A stretch of DNA of 64,000 bases from Rhodoplanes azumiensis (GTDB lineage: Bacteria; Pseudomonadota; Alphaproteobacteria; Rhizobiales; Xanthobacteraceae). The notes below the pieces were generated by a model. It did not search any database. It saw nothing but the letters and a program-made list of their open reading frames with translations, and was not told the origin of the DNA. Below are positions 25,860 through 37,933 of the stretch, one piece after another. A program made the position numbers and the translations under genes. Within the stretch, counting starts at the first letter, position 1; each line of letters opens with the position of its first letter. The stretch lies in assembly GCF_042682915.1 (NCBI RefSeq), contig NZ_JBHUIW010000001.1, positions 124,001 through 188,000 on the forward strand, read 5' to 3'.

Positions 25860-28048
25860 CAGAACCTCGCCTGCAGGCCGACCAGCATCTCGCGGCCCGG
25901 CATCGAGGTGCCGCAGCCGCCGTTCTGCCACTTCGGATCGGCGATGCAGGGCGTCTGGTCGAGCGCGAGGAAGATCGGGTTCTCGTTCACGTCGAACAGG
26001 TTGTTGACGGTGGCGAAGAGCTTCACGCTGGCCGAGAGGGCGATCTCGCCGCGCAAGTTCCACACCCAGAACGGATCCTTGCGGTAGACCGTGGTGTTGC
26101 GCACCTGGCCCGGGATCAGGAGATACTCCTCGCTGGCGTACCACATCGGCCCGCGCAACACGCCGGTGATCTGGACCAGCCAGTCGTTCCACGGCCCGCC
26201 GGTCTGGCCGAAGCGGGTGCCGACCGCCGCTTGGTACTGGTACATGCGGGTCGCCTTGTCGGTGCCGGCCGCGGCGGTCGCGCCCTCGTCGCGCATCTCG
26301 AAATTGTAGGCGCCGTTCGCCCACAGGCTCCAGCGCCACGTCCCGGGATCGCGGTCGAGCACCTTGAACATGTCGGCGTCGGCCTGCAGCTCGATGCCGC
26401 GCACGACGATGTCGCCCGGGTTGTTGATGTAGTCCGACGTGTTGGCGACGCCGGTGCGCGACTTGGTCGTGATCCGGTTCGAGATGGTGTTCTGGAACAG
26501 CGCCAGATCGACCCGCCAGCCACTCCGCATGAAGGTGGTGCCGACTTCGTACTGCTCGGCCGTCTCGGGCGTCAGATCCGGATTACCGAAGATGCGGCCG
26601 CCGCCGACGGCCGTGAAGTCGGCCGCGAGCTCCGTGGCGGTCGGCGCCCGGAAGCCCGTGGAGGTGCCGATGCGCCACGACCACCAGTCCAGCATCTTCC
26701 AGGTCGCGCCGGCCGAGTAGGTTGTCGCCTGATAATCCGCGGTGCGGCTGCGCTGCGCGGCGAGATTGGGGGTCGGATCGAGCGAGGTCTGCCCGTAGGT
26801 CTGGCGCACGCCGCCGCGCACCACGACGCGGTCGTCGAAGAGCTTCTGGGAGTCCTCGGTGTAGAACGCCCACACGGCCTCGGTCTGATTGTAGTCGTAG
26901 GGCGCGATCTGGCCCTGCGAGGCGATCGGGCTGCCGGGCAGATAGACGCGGGTGCGGTCGGAGCGCAGCCAGCTGTTCTCCCAGTCGAGGCCGAAAATCA
27001 GCTCGTTGCCGCTCCACGGGGTGACGCGCGGCACGAAGCGGGTGCCGACGATGTCGAGATGGCGCTCGTTGCGGTCGCTCGACGTGCCTTTCACCGGGGT
27101 GCTGCCGCTGGCGATGGTCGGCGACGCCCACTTGAAGACGTCGACGTCGGACACCGCGTAGGTCTGCAGCATCCAGCGCGCCCAGCCGTCCGGCACCTTG
27201 CCGTCCCAAACGACGTCGAGCGAGCGGTTCCAGCGATCGTCCCGCGAGAAGATGTTGGCGGTCGAGCCGCGGAAGCCGGCGTCGTAGATGCCGTCGGTCC
27301 GGATCGCGATGTCGAGGCGCTGGTTCGGATCGATCTGCAGGCCGAAGGCGCCGGACGCGCCGGCGCGCTGCCAGGACGTGTTCAGCTCTTTGGCGCCGCC
27401 GCCGACCCGGTAATTGTCGCTCTTGCCGCCGGAGAGTCCGACATACCAGTCGACCTCCTTGTAGACGCCGCCGTTCTGCGCCTTGCCGCGCAGCTGGCCG
27501 AACGAGCCGCCGCTGACCTCGAGCAGTGTGCCGGGCGCGGTGCGGCCGGTCTTCATGATGATGTTGATGACGCCACCGATGTTCTGGCTGCCGTAGAGCA
27601 CCGAGGCGGGGCCGCGCACCACCTCGATGCGCTCGACGTCGTTGGAGGAGAGCTTGGAGAGATTGGCCGTGCCGGCGCGCCGGCCGTTGATCAGCACCAG
27701 CACCTGGCCCTTGAAGTCGCGCCCCTGGCCGTCGCTCGCCGCACCGCGGATGTTGATCGAGGTCTGGGCCGGGCTCCACTCGCTGAAGAAGCCGACGGCG
27801 TTCTCGGCGAGCAGATCCGTCACCGAGCGCGCGGCCGAGGTCTTGATCCTCTCCTGATCGATCACCTGGATGGTCTCGGGGATCTGCTCGCGCGGCTCCG
27901 GCCGGCCGGTCGCGGTGACGACCAGCTCGTCGAGGGCGACGTTCTGGGCCTGTGCCGTTTCGGCGATGGCGAGCGACAGCGCGGCGCCGGCGAGGCCCAC
28001 CCGGGCGGCGAGGCCGGCCGTGCCGGCGCGACGAACGAACGCGGTCAT
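25859..28048 (-). CDS. btuB: TonB-dependent outer membrane receptor, vitamin B12 (BtuB-like)
   Basis: A 729-residue outer membrane receptor. A signal peptide ends near AETAQAQ; a TonB box lies in DELVVTATG near residue 40; the plug follows (IQVIDQERIKTSAARSVTDLLAENAVGFFSEWSPAQTSINIRGAASDG, then VEVVRGPASVLYGSQNIGGVINIIMKT). A long beta-barrel ends in a terminal phenylalanine. The ATG at 28048 follows GGAGGG. Its place between a cobalamin riboswitch and btuF supports B12 as substrate. It begins 4 bases inside the end of the methyltransferase gene. Confidence 0.9.
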   Translation of the reverse strand: MTAFVRRAGTAGLAARVGLAGAALSLAIAETAQAQNVALDELVVTATGRPEPREQIPETIQVIDQERIKTSAARSVTDLLAENAVGFFSEWSPAQTSINIRGAASDGQGRDFKGQVLVLINGRRAGTANLSKLSSNDVERIEVVRGPASVLYGSQNIGGVINIIMKTGRTAPGTLLEVSGGSFGQLRGKAQNGGVYKEVDWYVGLSGGKSDNYRVGGGAKELNTSWQRAGASGAFGLQIDPNQRLDIAIRTDGIYDAGFRGSTANIFSRDDRWNRSLDVVWDGKVPDGWARWMLQTYAVSDVDVFKWASPTIASGSTPVKGTSSDRNERHLDIVGTRFVPRVTPWSGNELIFGLDWENSWLRSDRTRVYLPGSPIASQGQIAPYDYNQTEAVWAFYTEDSQKLFDDRVVVRGGVRQTYGQTSLDPTPNLAAQRSRTADYQATTYSAGATWKMLDWWSWRIGTSTGFRAPTATELAADFTAVGGGRIFGNPDLTPETAEQYEVGTTFMRSGWRVDLALFQNTISNRITTKSRTGVANTSDYINNPGDIVVRGIELQADADMFKVLDRDPGTWRWSLWANGAYNFEMRDEGATAAAGTDKATRMYQYQAAVGTRFGQTGGPWNDWLVQITGVLRGPMWYASEEYLLIPGQVRNTTVYRKDPFWVWNLRGEIALSASVKLFATVNNLFDVNENPIFLALDQTPCIADPKWQNGGCGTSMPGREMLVGLQARF

Positions 28049-28953
28049 GCGACCCTCCACACCAGCACGGCCGAAACTTTTTCCACTTCGAGGCGTGGCC
28101 CGTCCGGCCCGTGGATGAGCTGCGCGTCGAGATGGTCGAGCAGCGCTGGACGTCTCGGATCATCAGGTGGGAAGCCGAGGCGGTCGGCCAGATGGGTCGC
28201 GATCGCGCCGAGATCGTCGACCGGCAGGGCGAACGTCCATGCCACCTCGTCGATCACGTCGGGTCGGTCTTCCGAGGCGAGTCCGGCCAGCACCTTGTCG
28301 ATGCCCGGCGTCGTGTCCTCGCCGTGCCAGTCCGGCGGCAGGCAGGCAGCGAGGCAGAGGCCGCGCGGACCACGCTGGGCCGGCACGATCCAGACGATCG
28401 TGCGACGCGCCCAGGCGCGGCAGCGCGCGAGGAACGCGGCCGGCGTCGTCATCGGGGCCGGGATGTTGGCGGCCAGCACGGTGTCGAAACCGCATCGGGC
28501 CAGGGCGGCGTCCTGCCAGTCGCAGCCGTGGACCACCGGGCCGTCGTCGAGTGCGGCGAGCCGGGCGCGCATCACGGGCGCCGGTTCGACCGCCGTCCAC
28601 GCGGCGGCAGGATCGCGCAGCGCACCGCCGAGCTGGCCGCCGCCGGCGCCGATGTCGAGGAGATCGCCGATCGTCGGCACATGGCGGCGGACGACCGGGG
28701 CGACCTTCGCGACGTAGTCGGAGGCGTCGATGCCGGCCGCGTAGAGGCCGAGGGGGTCGATGGGTATGTGGGTCTCGTCGGCAGAGCGATAATGCGGGCA
28801 GGGGGCGGATGAGGTCGACGGCGTCGCGTCGGTGTGGGGCTCGGCGGCCGTGCAGGACGGCGCCGCCGGCGGACAGCAGGCATGGCCGAGGCGGGTGCGC
28901 AGCCGCGGACCGGCCCCCCGCGAGGCCGGCGACAATCCGAAGCTCCGTGTCAT
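28045..28953 (-). CDS. Class I SAM-dependent methyltransferase of the btu operon, substrate unknown
   Basis: The 302-residue protein has the SAM-binding motif I LLDIGAGGGQLGGAL near residue 95, followed by WTAVEPAPVM (acidic motif II) and FDTVLAANIPAP. The N-terminus is rich in cysteine and histidine (GHACCPPAAPSCTAAEPHTD) and could bind metal. The ATG at 28953 is chosen as the first start downstream of the operator-bearing promoter. It is the first gene of a riboswitch-controlled operon with btuB-btuF-btuC-btuD. A role in B12 uptake, corrinoid remodelling or a B12-sparing methylation can be proposed but nothing in the sequence decides. Confidence 0.8.
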   Translation of the reverse strand: MTRSFGLSPASRGAGPRLRTRLGHACCPPAAPSCTAAEPHTDATPSTSSAPCPHYRSADETHIPIDPLGLYAAGIDASDYVAKVAPVVRRHVPTIGDLLDIGAGGGQLGGALRDPAAAWTAVEPAPVMRARLAALDDGPVVHGCDWQDAALARCGFDTVLAANIPAPMTTPAAFLARCRAWARRTIVWIVPAQRGPRGLCLAACLPPDWHGEDTTPGIDKVLAGLASEDRPDVIDEVAWTFALPVDDLGAIATHLADRLGFPPDDPRRPALLDHLDAQLIHGPDGPRLEVEKVSAVLVWRVA

Positions 28954-29008
28954 GATGGTCCCCACCACGGCCCTGCGCGTCGATGCGTGGCCAAGCGCGA
29001 TATGAGAT

Positions 29009-29039
29009 GTAATAACATTACATATTGCGGGAGTGTCAA
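29009..29039 (-). promoter_or_regulatory. Proximal btu-operon promoter with palindromic operator (site A)
   Basis: On the minus strand: TTGACA (29034-29039), then 12 bases, then the 13-mer GTAATGTTATTAC (29009-29021), which covers the expected -10. The wider 29007-29023 is a perfect 7-3-7 inverted repeat with arms ATGTAAT and ATTACAT. The same TTGAC-plus-operator layout occurs at 41555 and 45643. It lies downstream of riboswitch 3 and about 56 bases before the methyltransferase start. Confidence 0.6.
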
Positions 29040-29261
29040 CCACGGAGCCGGGGCGTCGCGCGCGGCGGGCGACGGGAGGGCGGCCGGGCGACACCTCGGC
29101 TGGCGGGGAGAGACGGGGCGGGAGAGACAAACGACGAGAGATCGCGCCGGGATGCGGCGCGTGAGGTCGGGCGGGCACGAGAATCACCTCGCGGCGGGTC
29201 GTGGCACGTCACCGCGACGAGGTCGGTCCGACCGTGCGAGGCACGTCCGGCTCGGCCACCC

Positions 29262-29279
29262 TCGGCACACCCCGACCGA
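29262..29279 (-). other. Conserved hairpin downstream of cobalamin riboswitch 3
   Basis: Minus-strand arms TCGG and CCGA enclose the loop TCGGGGTGTG, 27 bases after the riboswitch edge. The arms differ from those of the other two copies (CCGG/CCGG) in a compensatory way, while the loop core CGGGGTGT is kept. Confidence 0.45.
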
Positions 29280-29302
29280 CGGCTCCGCGTGTGACCACGG
29301 CT

Positions 29303-29456
29303 GACGGCAGGTCTCCTGGCTCGCGGGTCGCCGCCTTCCGTCGCCTTCCCGGGTGCGAGAGCCCCAGTGGACCAATGACGAAAGACTCGCCGCTCACAGT
29401 TGCGGGGGCAGCCACGGCATCCGGCCTGCGCCGTCACCGTGTTCCCTTTTGATCCC
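29303..29456 (-). promoter_or_regulatory. Cobalamin riboswitch 3 (methyltransferase-btuBFCD)
   Basis: On the minus strand: GGGAACACGGTGACGG, the core GGCTGCCCCCGCAACTGTGAGCGG, CCACTGG and the 3' segment GAGCCAGGAGACCTGCC. It ends 350 bases before the methyltransferase start, a long leader that also contains the site A promoter. Confidence 0.92.
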
Positions 29457-29650
29457 GTGAGGGAACCGTCGCCGGCAGGGTAGAGGCCGGCTAATCCGGC
29501 TGTCAATTCGGGCGGGTGCTTTCTCCCCATGTGTGGCAGACCCGGCACGGGGCGCCCCGCATTGACGGCCCGCGCGGCGCGCCCGTATCAGTCCGCCGAC
29601 CGGGCCGCGTCTCGCCGAGACGGCGGGTCCGAAAGACCGAGGACGCGACG

Positions 29651-30898
29651 GTGAGTCTCCACGCGCTCGAAACAGTGTCGTCCGAGGCGCCCGCCCGCTG
29701 GCTGGCGCTGGTCGGCATCGGCGAGGACGGCGTCGACGGCTTGACCGAGGCGGCGAAGGCGCTGGTGCGCTCGGCCGCCCTGGTGGTCGGCGGCGACCGA
29801 CATCTGGCGCTCGCCGCCGAGCTGATCAACGGGCGAAAGCTCGCTTGGCCGCGACCGATGACGCTGGCGTTTCCCGAGATCGTCGCGCACCGCGGGCGCC
29901 CCGTCGTCGTGCTGGCGAGCGGCGACCCGTTCCATTACGGCGTCGGCCGCATGCTGGCCGGGATCGTCGCGCCGGAGGAGATTCTGAGTCTGCCGCAGCC
30001 GTCGAGCTTCAGCCTCGCGGCGTCACGGCTCGCCTGGTCGCTGCCCGATCTCACGCCGGTGACGCTGCACGGCCGGCCGCTGGAGACGATCATCCGCCAC
30101 CTTCAGCCGGGTGTGAAAATTCTCGCGCTGTCCTGGGACGAGACGACACCGAGAAAGCTCGCGGATCTGCTGGTGGCGCGCGGCCTGGGCGACAGCCGGA
30201 TCCATGTGCTGGAGGCGCTCGGCGGGCCGCGCGAGACCGTGCGGCACGCGCCGGCGGCCAGCTTCGATCTGGAAACCATCGACCCGCTCAACCTGATCGG
30301 CCTCGAGGTGATCGCCGGGCCGGACGCGACCGTCCTGCCGCTCGCGCCGGGGCTCGACGACGCGCTGTTCGAGAGCGACGGCCAGCTCACCAAGCGCGAC
30401 ATCCGGGCCGTGACGCTCGCCGCGCTGGCGCCGCGCCAGGGCGAGCTTCTGTGGGACGTCGGGCTCGGCGCCGGCTCGGTCGCGATCGAATGGCTGCTGC
30501 GGCATCCTGCCATGAAGGCGATCGGCATCGAGGAGCGCCCCGAGCGGGCAGCGCGGGCGGCCCGCAACGCCGCGGCGCTCGGCACGCCGGACCTGCGCAT
30601 CGTCGAGGGGCGGGCGCCGGAGGCGCTGAGCGGCCTGCCGGTGCCCGACGCCGTGTTCGTCGGCGGCGGCTTTTCCGACGACGGCGTGTTCGACACGGTG
30701 TGGTCGGCCCTGAAGCCGGGCGGGCGGCTGGTCGTCAACGCCGTGGCGCTGGAGACCGAGGCGCGGCTGTTCGCCCTGCATGCGCAGCACGGCGGCGAGC
30801 TCCTGCGCCTCCAGGTGGCGCGCGCCGAGCCGGTCGGCACCATGACGGGCTGGCGGCCGGCCATGCCGGTCACCCAATGGCGGGTGAGGAAGCCGTGA
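29651..30898 (+). CDS. cobL: Precorrin-6Y C5,15-methyltransferase (decarboxylating)
   Basis: Two-domain enzyme, CbiE plus CbiT fused, methylating C5 and C15 and decarboxylating the acetate side chain to give precorrin-8. In 415 residues the N-terminal part has WLALVGIGEDGVDGLTEAAK, VVVLASGDPFHYGVGRML and SLPQPSSFSLAASRLAW. The C-terminal CbiT part has LTKRDIRAVTLAALAPRQGELLWDVGLGAGSVAIEWLL and AVFVGGGFSDDGVFD. The GTG at 29651 fits the family start and follows GAGGA. The stop overlaps the cobE GTG, so cobL-cobE-cobM-cobB form one operon. Confidence 0.95.
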   Translation: MSLHALETVSSEAPARWLALVGIGEDGVDGLTEAAKALVRSAALVVGGDRHLALAAELINGRKLAWPRPMTLAFPEIVAHRGRPVVVLASGDPFHYGVGRMLAGIVAPEEILSLPQPSSFSLAASRLAWSLPDLTPVTLHGRPLETIIRHLQPGVKILALSWDETTPRKLADLLVARGLGDSRIHVLEALGGPRETVRHAPAASFDLETIDPLNLIGLEVIAGPDATVLPLAPGLDDALFESDGQLTKRDIRAVTLAALAPRQGELLWDVGLGAGSVAIEWLLRHPAMKAIGIEERPERAARAARNAAALGTPDLRIVEGRAPEALSGLPVPDAVFVGGGFSDDGVFDTVWSALKPGGRLVVNAVALETEARLFALHAQHGGELLRLQVARAEPVGTMTGWRPAMPVTQWRVRKP

Positions 30899-31278
30899 CG
30901 GTCGCCGGCGTGGGATTTCGCAAGGGGACTTCGGCCGCCGACATCGTGCAGGCCGTGCAGCTCGCCACCAAGGCCTACGGCGTCGATATCGGCAGCTTGA
31001 CCGCGCTGGCGACGGCCGCCTTCAAGGCCGACGAGGCAGGGGTCCGGGCCGCGGCCGCGACGCTCGGCGTGCCGCTGTTCGCCTGCACGCCGGCGGAGCT
31101 CGACCGCGTCGGCGACCGCGTGCTCACCCGCTCGGGCCGCGTCGAAGCCGCGGTCGGTGTGGCTTCGGTCGCCGAGGCGGCGGCGCTCGCCGCCGCGGGA
31201 CGAAACGCGACGCTGCTCGGCCCGCGCGTCGCGACCGCTCGCGCGACCTGCGCCCTCGCCATCGGAGACGGCCCGTGA
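30895..31278 (+). CDS. cobE: Cobalamin biosynthesis protein CobE / CbiG C-terminal domain
   Basis: A 127-residue protein of the CobE/CbiG C-terminal family. It shows VGFRKGTSAADIVQAVQLA, the ATAAFKADEAGVRAAA strand-helix and TRSGRVEAAVGVASVAEAAALAAAG. CobE is required for aerobic B12 synthesis but its step is not settled. The GTG at 30895 has AGGA upstream and overlaps the cobL stop (GTGA); an ATG at 30877 would add six residues. The stop overlaps the cobM start by 4 bases. Confidence 0.9.
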   Translation: MTVAGVGFRKGTSAADIVQAVQLATKAYGVDIGSLTALATAAFKADEAGVRAAAATLGVPLFACTPAELDRVGDRVLTRSGRVEAAVGVASVAEAAALAAAGRNATLLGPRVATARATCALAIGDGP

Positions 31279-32036
31279 CCATCCATTTCATCGGCGCCGG
31301 CCCCGGCGCGCCGGACCTGATCACGGTGCGCGGACGTGATCTGCTCGGACGCTGCCCGGTGTGCCTCTATGCCGGCTCGCTGGTCCCGAAGGCGCTGCTC
31401 GACCACTGCCCGCCCGGCGCCCGGATCGTCGACACGGCGCCGATGGCGCTCGACGAGATCGCGGGAGAATTCGTGAAGGCGACCGAGGCCGGGCAGGACG
31501 TCGCGCGGCTGCACTCGGGCGATCTCTCGGTGTGGAGCGCGCTCGGCGAGCAGCTGCGCCGGCTCGATGCGCTCGGCATCCCCTACACCGTGACGCCCGG
31601 TGTCCCCTCCTTCGCGGCGGCGGCCGCCGCACTCCGGCGCGAGCTGACATTGCCCGAGGTCGCCCAGTCCGTCGTGCTGACCCGCACGTCCGGCCGCGCC
31701 TCGGCGATGCCGGAGACCGAAAGCCTCGCGGCGTTTGCGGCGACGCGGGCGACGCTCGCGATCCACCTGTCGATCCATGTGCTGGACACGCTGGTCGCCG
31801 AGTTGACGCCGTTCTACGGCGAGGATTGCCCGGTCGCGATCGTGTTCCGCGCGAGTTGGCCGGACGAGCGCATTCTGCGCGGGACGCTGCGCACCATCGT
31901 GGCGCAGGCGGCCGAAAGCCCGATGGAGCGCACCGCCCTGGTGCTGGTCGGCGCCGCGCTCGGGGGCGAGCTGGTGCGCGAGAGCGCGCTCTACAGCGTC
32001 GACTATCAGCGCCGTTTTCGCGGACGCGGCGAATGA
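31275..32036 (+). CDS. cobM: Precorrin-4 C11-methyltransferase
   Basis: Methylates precorrin-4 at C11 to precorrin-5. The 253-residue protein has HFIGAGPGAPDLITVRGRDLL, LYAGSLVPKALL, ARLHSGDLSVWSALGEQLRRL, the CobM/CbiF-type TPGVPSFAAAAAALRRELTLPEV and a C-terminal LVLVGAALGG. It overlaps both cobE and cobB by 4 bases. Confidence 0.95.
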   Translation: MTIHFIGAGPGAPDLITVRGRDLLGRCPVCLYAGSLVPKALLDHCPPGARIVDTAPMALDEIAGEFVKATEAGQDVARLHSGDLSVWSALGEQLRRLDALGIPYTVTPGVPSFAAAAAALRRELTLPEVAQSVVLTRTSGRASAMPETESLAAFAATRATLAIHLSIHVLDTLVAELTPFYGEDCPVAIVFRASWPDERILRGTLRTIVAQAAESPMERTALVLVGAALGGELVRESALYSVDYQRRFRGRGE

Positions 32037-33352
32037 GCATCCCCGGCCTGCTGGTCGCGGCGCCGCGCTCCGGCTCAGGCAAGACGACCATCGCGCTCGG
32101 GCTGATGCGGGCGTTGCGCCGCCGCGGGCGTGTCGTGCAGCCGTTCAAGTGCGGGCCGGACTATATCGATCCGGCCTGGCACACGGCCGCGGCCGGGCGC
32201 GACAGCCTCAATCTCGACAGCTGGGCGATGCGGCCGGCACTGCTGCGCCGGCTGGTGAACGAGGCCGGGCCGGGGGCCGACCTCGCGATCGTCGAGGGCG
32301 TGATGGGGCTGTTCGACGGCGTCGCGACGGCCGGCCAGGCGGGGCGGGGCGCCTCGGCCGACATCGCGGCGCTGAGCGGCTGGCCCGTGCTGCTGGTGCT
32401 CGACGTCGCCGGCCAGACCGAGACGGCGGCGGCCGTCGCGCTCGGCTGCGTCCGCTACCGCGCCGACGTGACCATCGCCGGCGTGATCCTCAACCGCGTC
32501 GCGAGCGTGCGCCACCTCGCCCTGATCGCCCCGCCGATCGAGGCGCTCGGCATCCCGGTCCTCGGCGCGGTGTTTCGCGACGACCGGCTCGCCTTGCCGG
32601 AGCGCCATCTCGGTCTCGTGCAGGCGGTCGAGCGCGACGATCTCGACGCCCATCTCGACCGCATCGCCGACATGGTGTCGGCCCGGCTCGATCTCGACCG
32701 GATCGTCGCGGCGGCACGCCCCGGCGTGATCACGTCGGAGGATGTCGACCCGGCGTCGCTCCCGCCGCCCGGCCAGCGGATCGCGCTCGCCCGCGATGCC
32801 GCGTTCTCGTTCATGTACCCACATCTTCTGCAGGCGTGGCGTCGCGCCGGTGCCGAGATTATTCCATTCTCGCCGCTCGCCGACGAGGCGCCCTATCAGG
32901 ACGCCGATGCCGTGTGGCTGCCGGGCGGCTACCCGGAGCTGCATGCCGGGACGCTCGCGGCGGCAGGACGATTCAAGACGGGCATGCGGGCGGCGGCCGA
33001 GCGCGGAACAAGACTCCACGGCGAGTGCGGGGGCTTCATGGTGCTGGGGCAGGGGCTGGTCGACGCCGAGGGTGCCCGCCACGCGATGCTGGGTTTGCTC
33101 GGCCTCGAAACGTCGTTCGCGACGCGGAAGCTGCACCTCGGTTACCGCCGCGCGGTCCTGACGAGCGACGGTATCCTCGGCGCCGCCGGTGCGACGCTCT
33201 ACGGGCACGAGTTCCACTACGCGACGACGCTCGCGTGCTCGGACGATCCGCTCGCCGACTGTTTCGACGCGACCGGCGATCGCGTGGCCGAGAGCGGCGC
33301 GCGGCGCGGCGACGTCACCGGCACGTTCTTCCACGTCATCGATCGCGGGTGA
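32033..33352 (+). CDS. cobB: Hydrogenobyrinic acid a,c-diamide synthase (glutamine-hydrolysing)
   Basis: Amidates the a and c side chains of hydrogenobyrinic acid using glutamine and ATP, just before cobalt insertion by CobNST. In 439 residues the N-terminal ATP domain has LLVAAPRSGSGKTTIALGLM and PFKCGPDYIDPAWH. The C-terminal amidotransferase domain has VWLPGGYPELHAGTL, LHGECGGFMVLGQGL (nucleophile Cys) and YGHEFHYATT. It is the last gene of cobL-cobE-cobM-cobB, followed by a hairpin-forming repeat. Confidence 0.96.
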   Translation: MSIPGLLVAAPRSGSGKTTIALGLMRALRRRGRVVQPFKCGPDYIDPAWHTAAAGRDSLNLDSWAMRPALLRRLVNEAGPGADLAIVEGVMGLFDGVATAGQAGRGASADIAALSGWPVLLVLDVAGQTETAAAVALGCVRYRADVTIAGVILNRVASVRHLALIAPPIEALGIPVLGAVFRDDRLALPERHLGLVQAVERDDLDAHLDRIADMVSARLDLDRIVAAARPGVITSEDVDPASLPPPGQRIALARDAAFSFMYPHLLQAWRRAGAEIIPFSPLADEAPYQDADAVWLPGGYPELHAGTLAAAGRFKTGMRAAAERGTRLHGECGGFMVLGQGLVDAEGARHAMLGLLGLETSFATRKLHLGYRRAVLTSDGILGAAGATLYGHEFHYATTLACSDDPLADCFDATGDRVAESGARRGDVTGTFFHVIDRG

Positions 33353-33369
33353 TCGTTCGCAGCGCGCGC

Positions 33370-33475
33370 AGAATCCCCGGCTCATCTTGGCCGGGCTCGT
33401 CCCGGCCACCCACGCTATTGTTTACGGCAGGCCAAAAGGACGTGGATGCCCGGCGCAAGGCCGGGCATGACGGGT
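33370..33475. terminator. REP-like repeat with terminator-like hairpin between cobB and the RND gene
   Basis: GGCCGGGCTCGTCCCGGCC forms one hairpin. ATGCCCGGC (33446-33454), a 5-base loop and GCCGGGCAT (33460-33468) form a second, followed on the plus strand by a T-rich run (GTCTTGTTTT). Its place between convergent genes suggests bidirectional termination. Confidence 0.5.
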
Positions 33476-33503
33476 CTTGTTTTATGGAGCGCGCTTCGAC
33501 GTC

Positions 33504-36775
<3,272 letters not shown>

Positions 36776-36779
<4 letters not shown>

Positions 36780-37933
36780 GGCGTCACCAGCCGGTCGCCG
36801 GGCACGAGCCCGGACAGGATCTCCACCGCGTCCGGCTCGCCCGGCCGGCGCACGGTGCGACCGCGCTGCACCGGCACGTCGATCGTGCCGCCGTCGCGCG
36901 CAAGCCGCACATAGTCGATCCCGAACCGCGTGGTCACGGCGGCGGCCGGCACCGTGACGGCGGTGCGCTCGCCGGCCGACACCCAGACCCGGATGCGCTC
37001 GCCGACGAAATAGTCCCCGAGCCCGTCGACGGTGGCGTCGGCGACGACGCGGCCATCCTCGATCTGTGGATAGACCAGCCGCACTTTTCCGAACGTCGCC
37101 TCGCCGCGGCCGAGCGCCTCGCCGTCGATGCGCACCGGGTCGCCGGCCTTGAGGAACTTGGCGTGGCGCTCTGGCACCCGCAGGCGGAGGACAAAATTCG
37201 CCTCGGCGATCTGGGCGACCGCCTCGCCCGGCAGGATCACGGTGCCGGGCGTCACCGGCACTTTCAGCACCCGGCCGGCCGTGGGCGCCAGCACGGTGCC
37301 CTCGGCGAGCTGCTGCTCGATCACGGCACGCTCGGCCCGGCGCGCCTTGAGGGCGTTGTCGGCGACGTTGAAGGCGGTGCGCACCTCGTCGAGCCGCGAG
37401 CGCGCCACCGTGCCCTTGTCGAACAGGCTCTGGGTTCGCTCGAGATCGATGGTCGCCTGCGACACCTGGGCTTCGAGCCCGGCGATCTGGGCGTCGAGCG
37501 AACGTGTCTGCAGCATCAGCTTGTCGTCGCCGACCACGGCGACGGTCTGGCCCTGCTTCACCTCGTCGCCGTACTTCACCGCGAGCCGCACCACGGTGCC
37601 GCCGATGCGAGCGCGGGCCGGCACGACGTTGGCGCTCTCGACGGTGGCGAACACGGCCTTCTCGTCGGCCGCGGCGCTCGCCGCCACGGTCAGGGTACCG
37701 GCCTGGGTCGAGGTCGCCGCTCCGCCGAGCAGAAGCGCGAGAACGAAGGCCCGCACCACCGCGCGCTCCTTGTCGCCCAGGCGCGACGCGCCCGTGTCAC
37801 CGAGCCGCGACGCGTCCGGATCGGCGAGGCGCAGCGGCGCGCGCTCGCTGGCGGTCGTCGCCGGCTCGGCGGCCGGACGCGGACGGAACCGGCAGGTGCG
37901 GGGGGCGTCGGGGGCGGTCCCGGACACGGTCAT
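36776..37933 (-). CDS. RND efflux periplasmic adaptor (membrane fusion protein)
   Basis: A 385-residue HlyD/AcrA-type adaptor. A cytoplasmic N-terminal stretch (with the repeat ASRLGDTGASRLGD) is followed by a signal-anchor helix (VVRAFVLALLLGGAATSTQAG). Then come the lipoyl half-motif VKYGDEVKQGQTVAVVGDDKL, a coiled-coil hairpin (LDAQIAGLEAQVSQATIDLERTQSL) and the beta-barrel domain ending GLVPGDRLVTP. The ATG at 37933 follows AGAGGA. It overlaps the ArsR-family gene upstream by 4 bases and the pump gene downstream by 4, so regulator, adaptor and pump form one operon. Confidence 0.9.
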
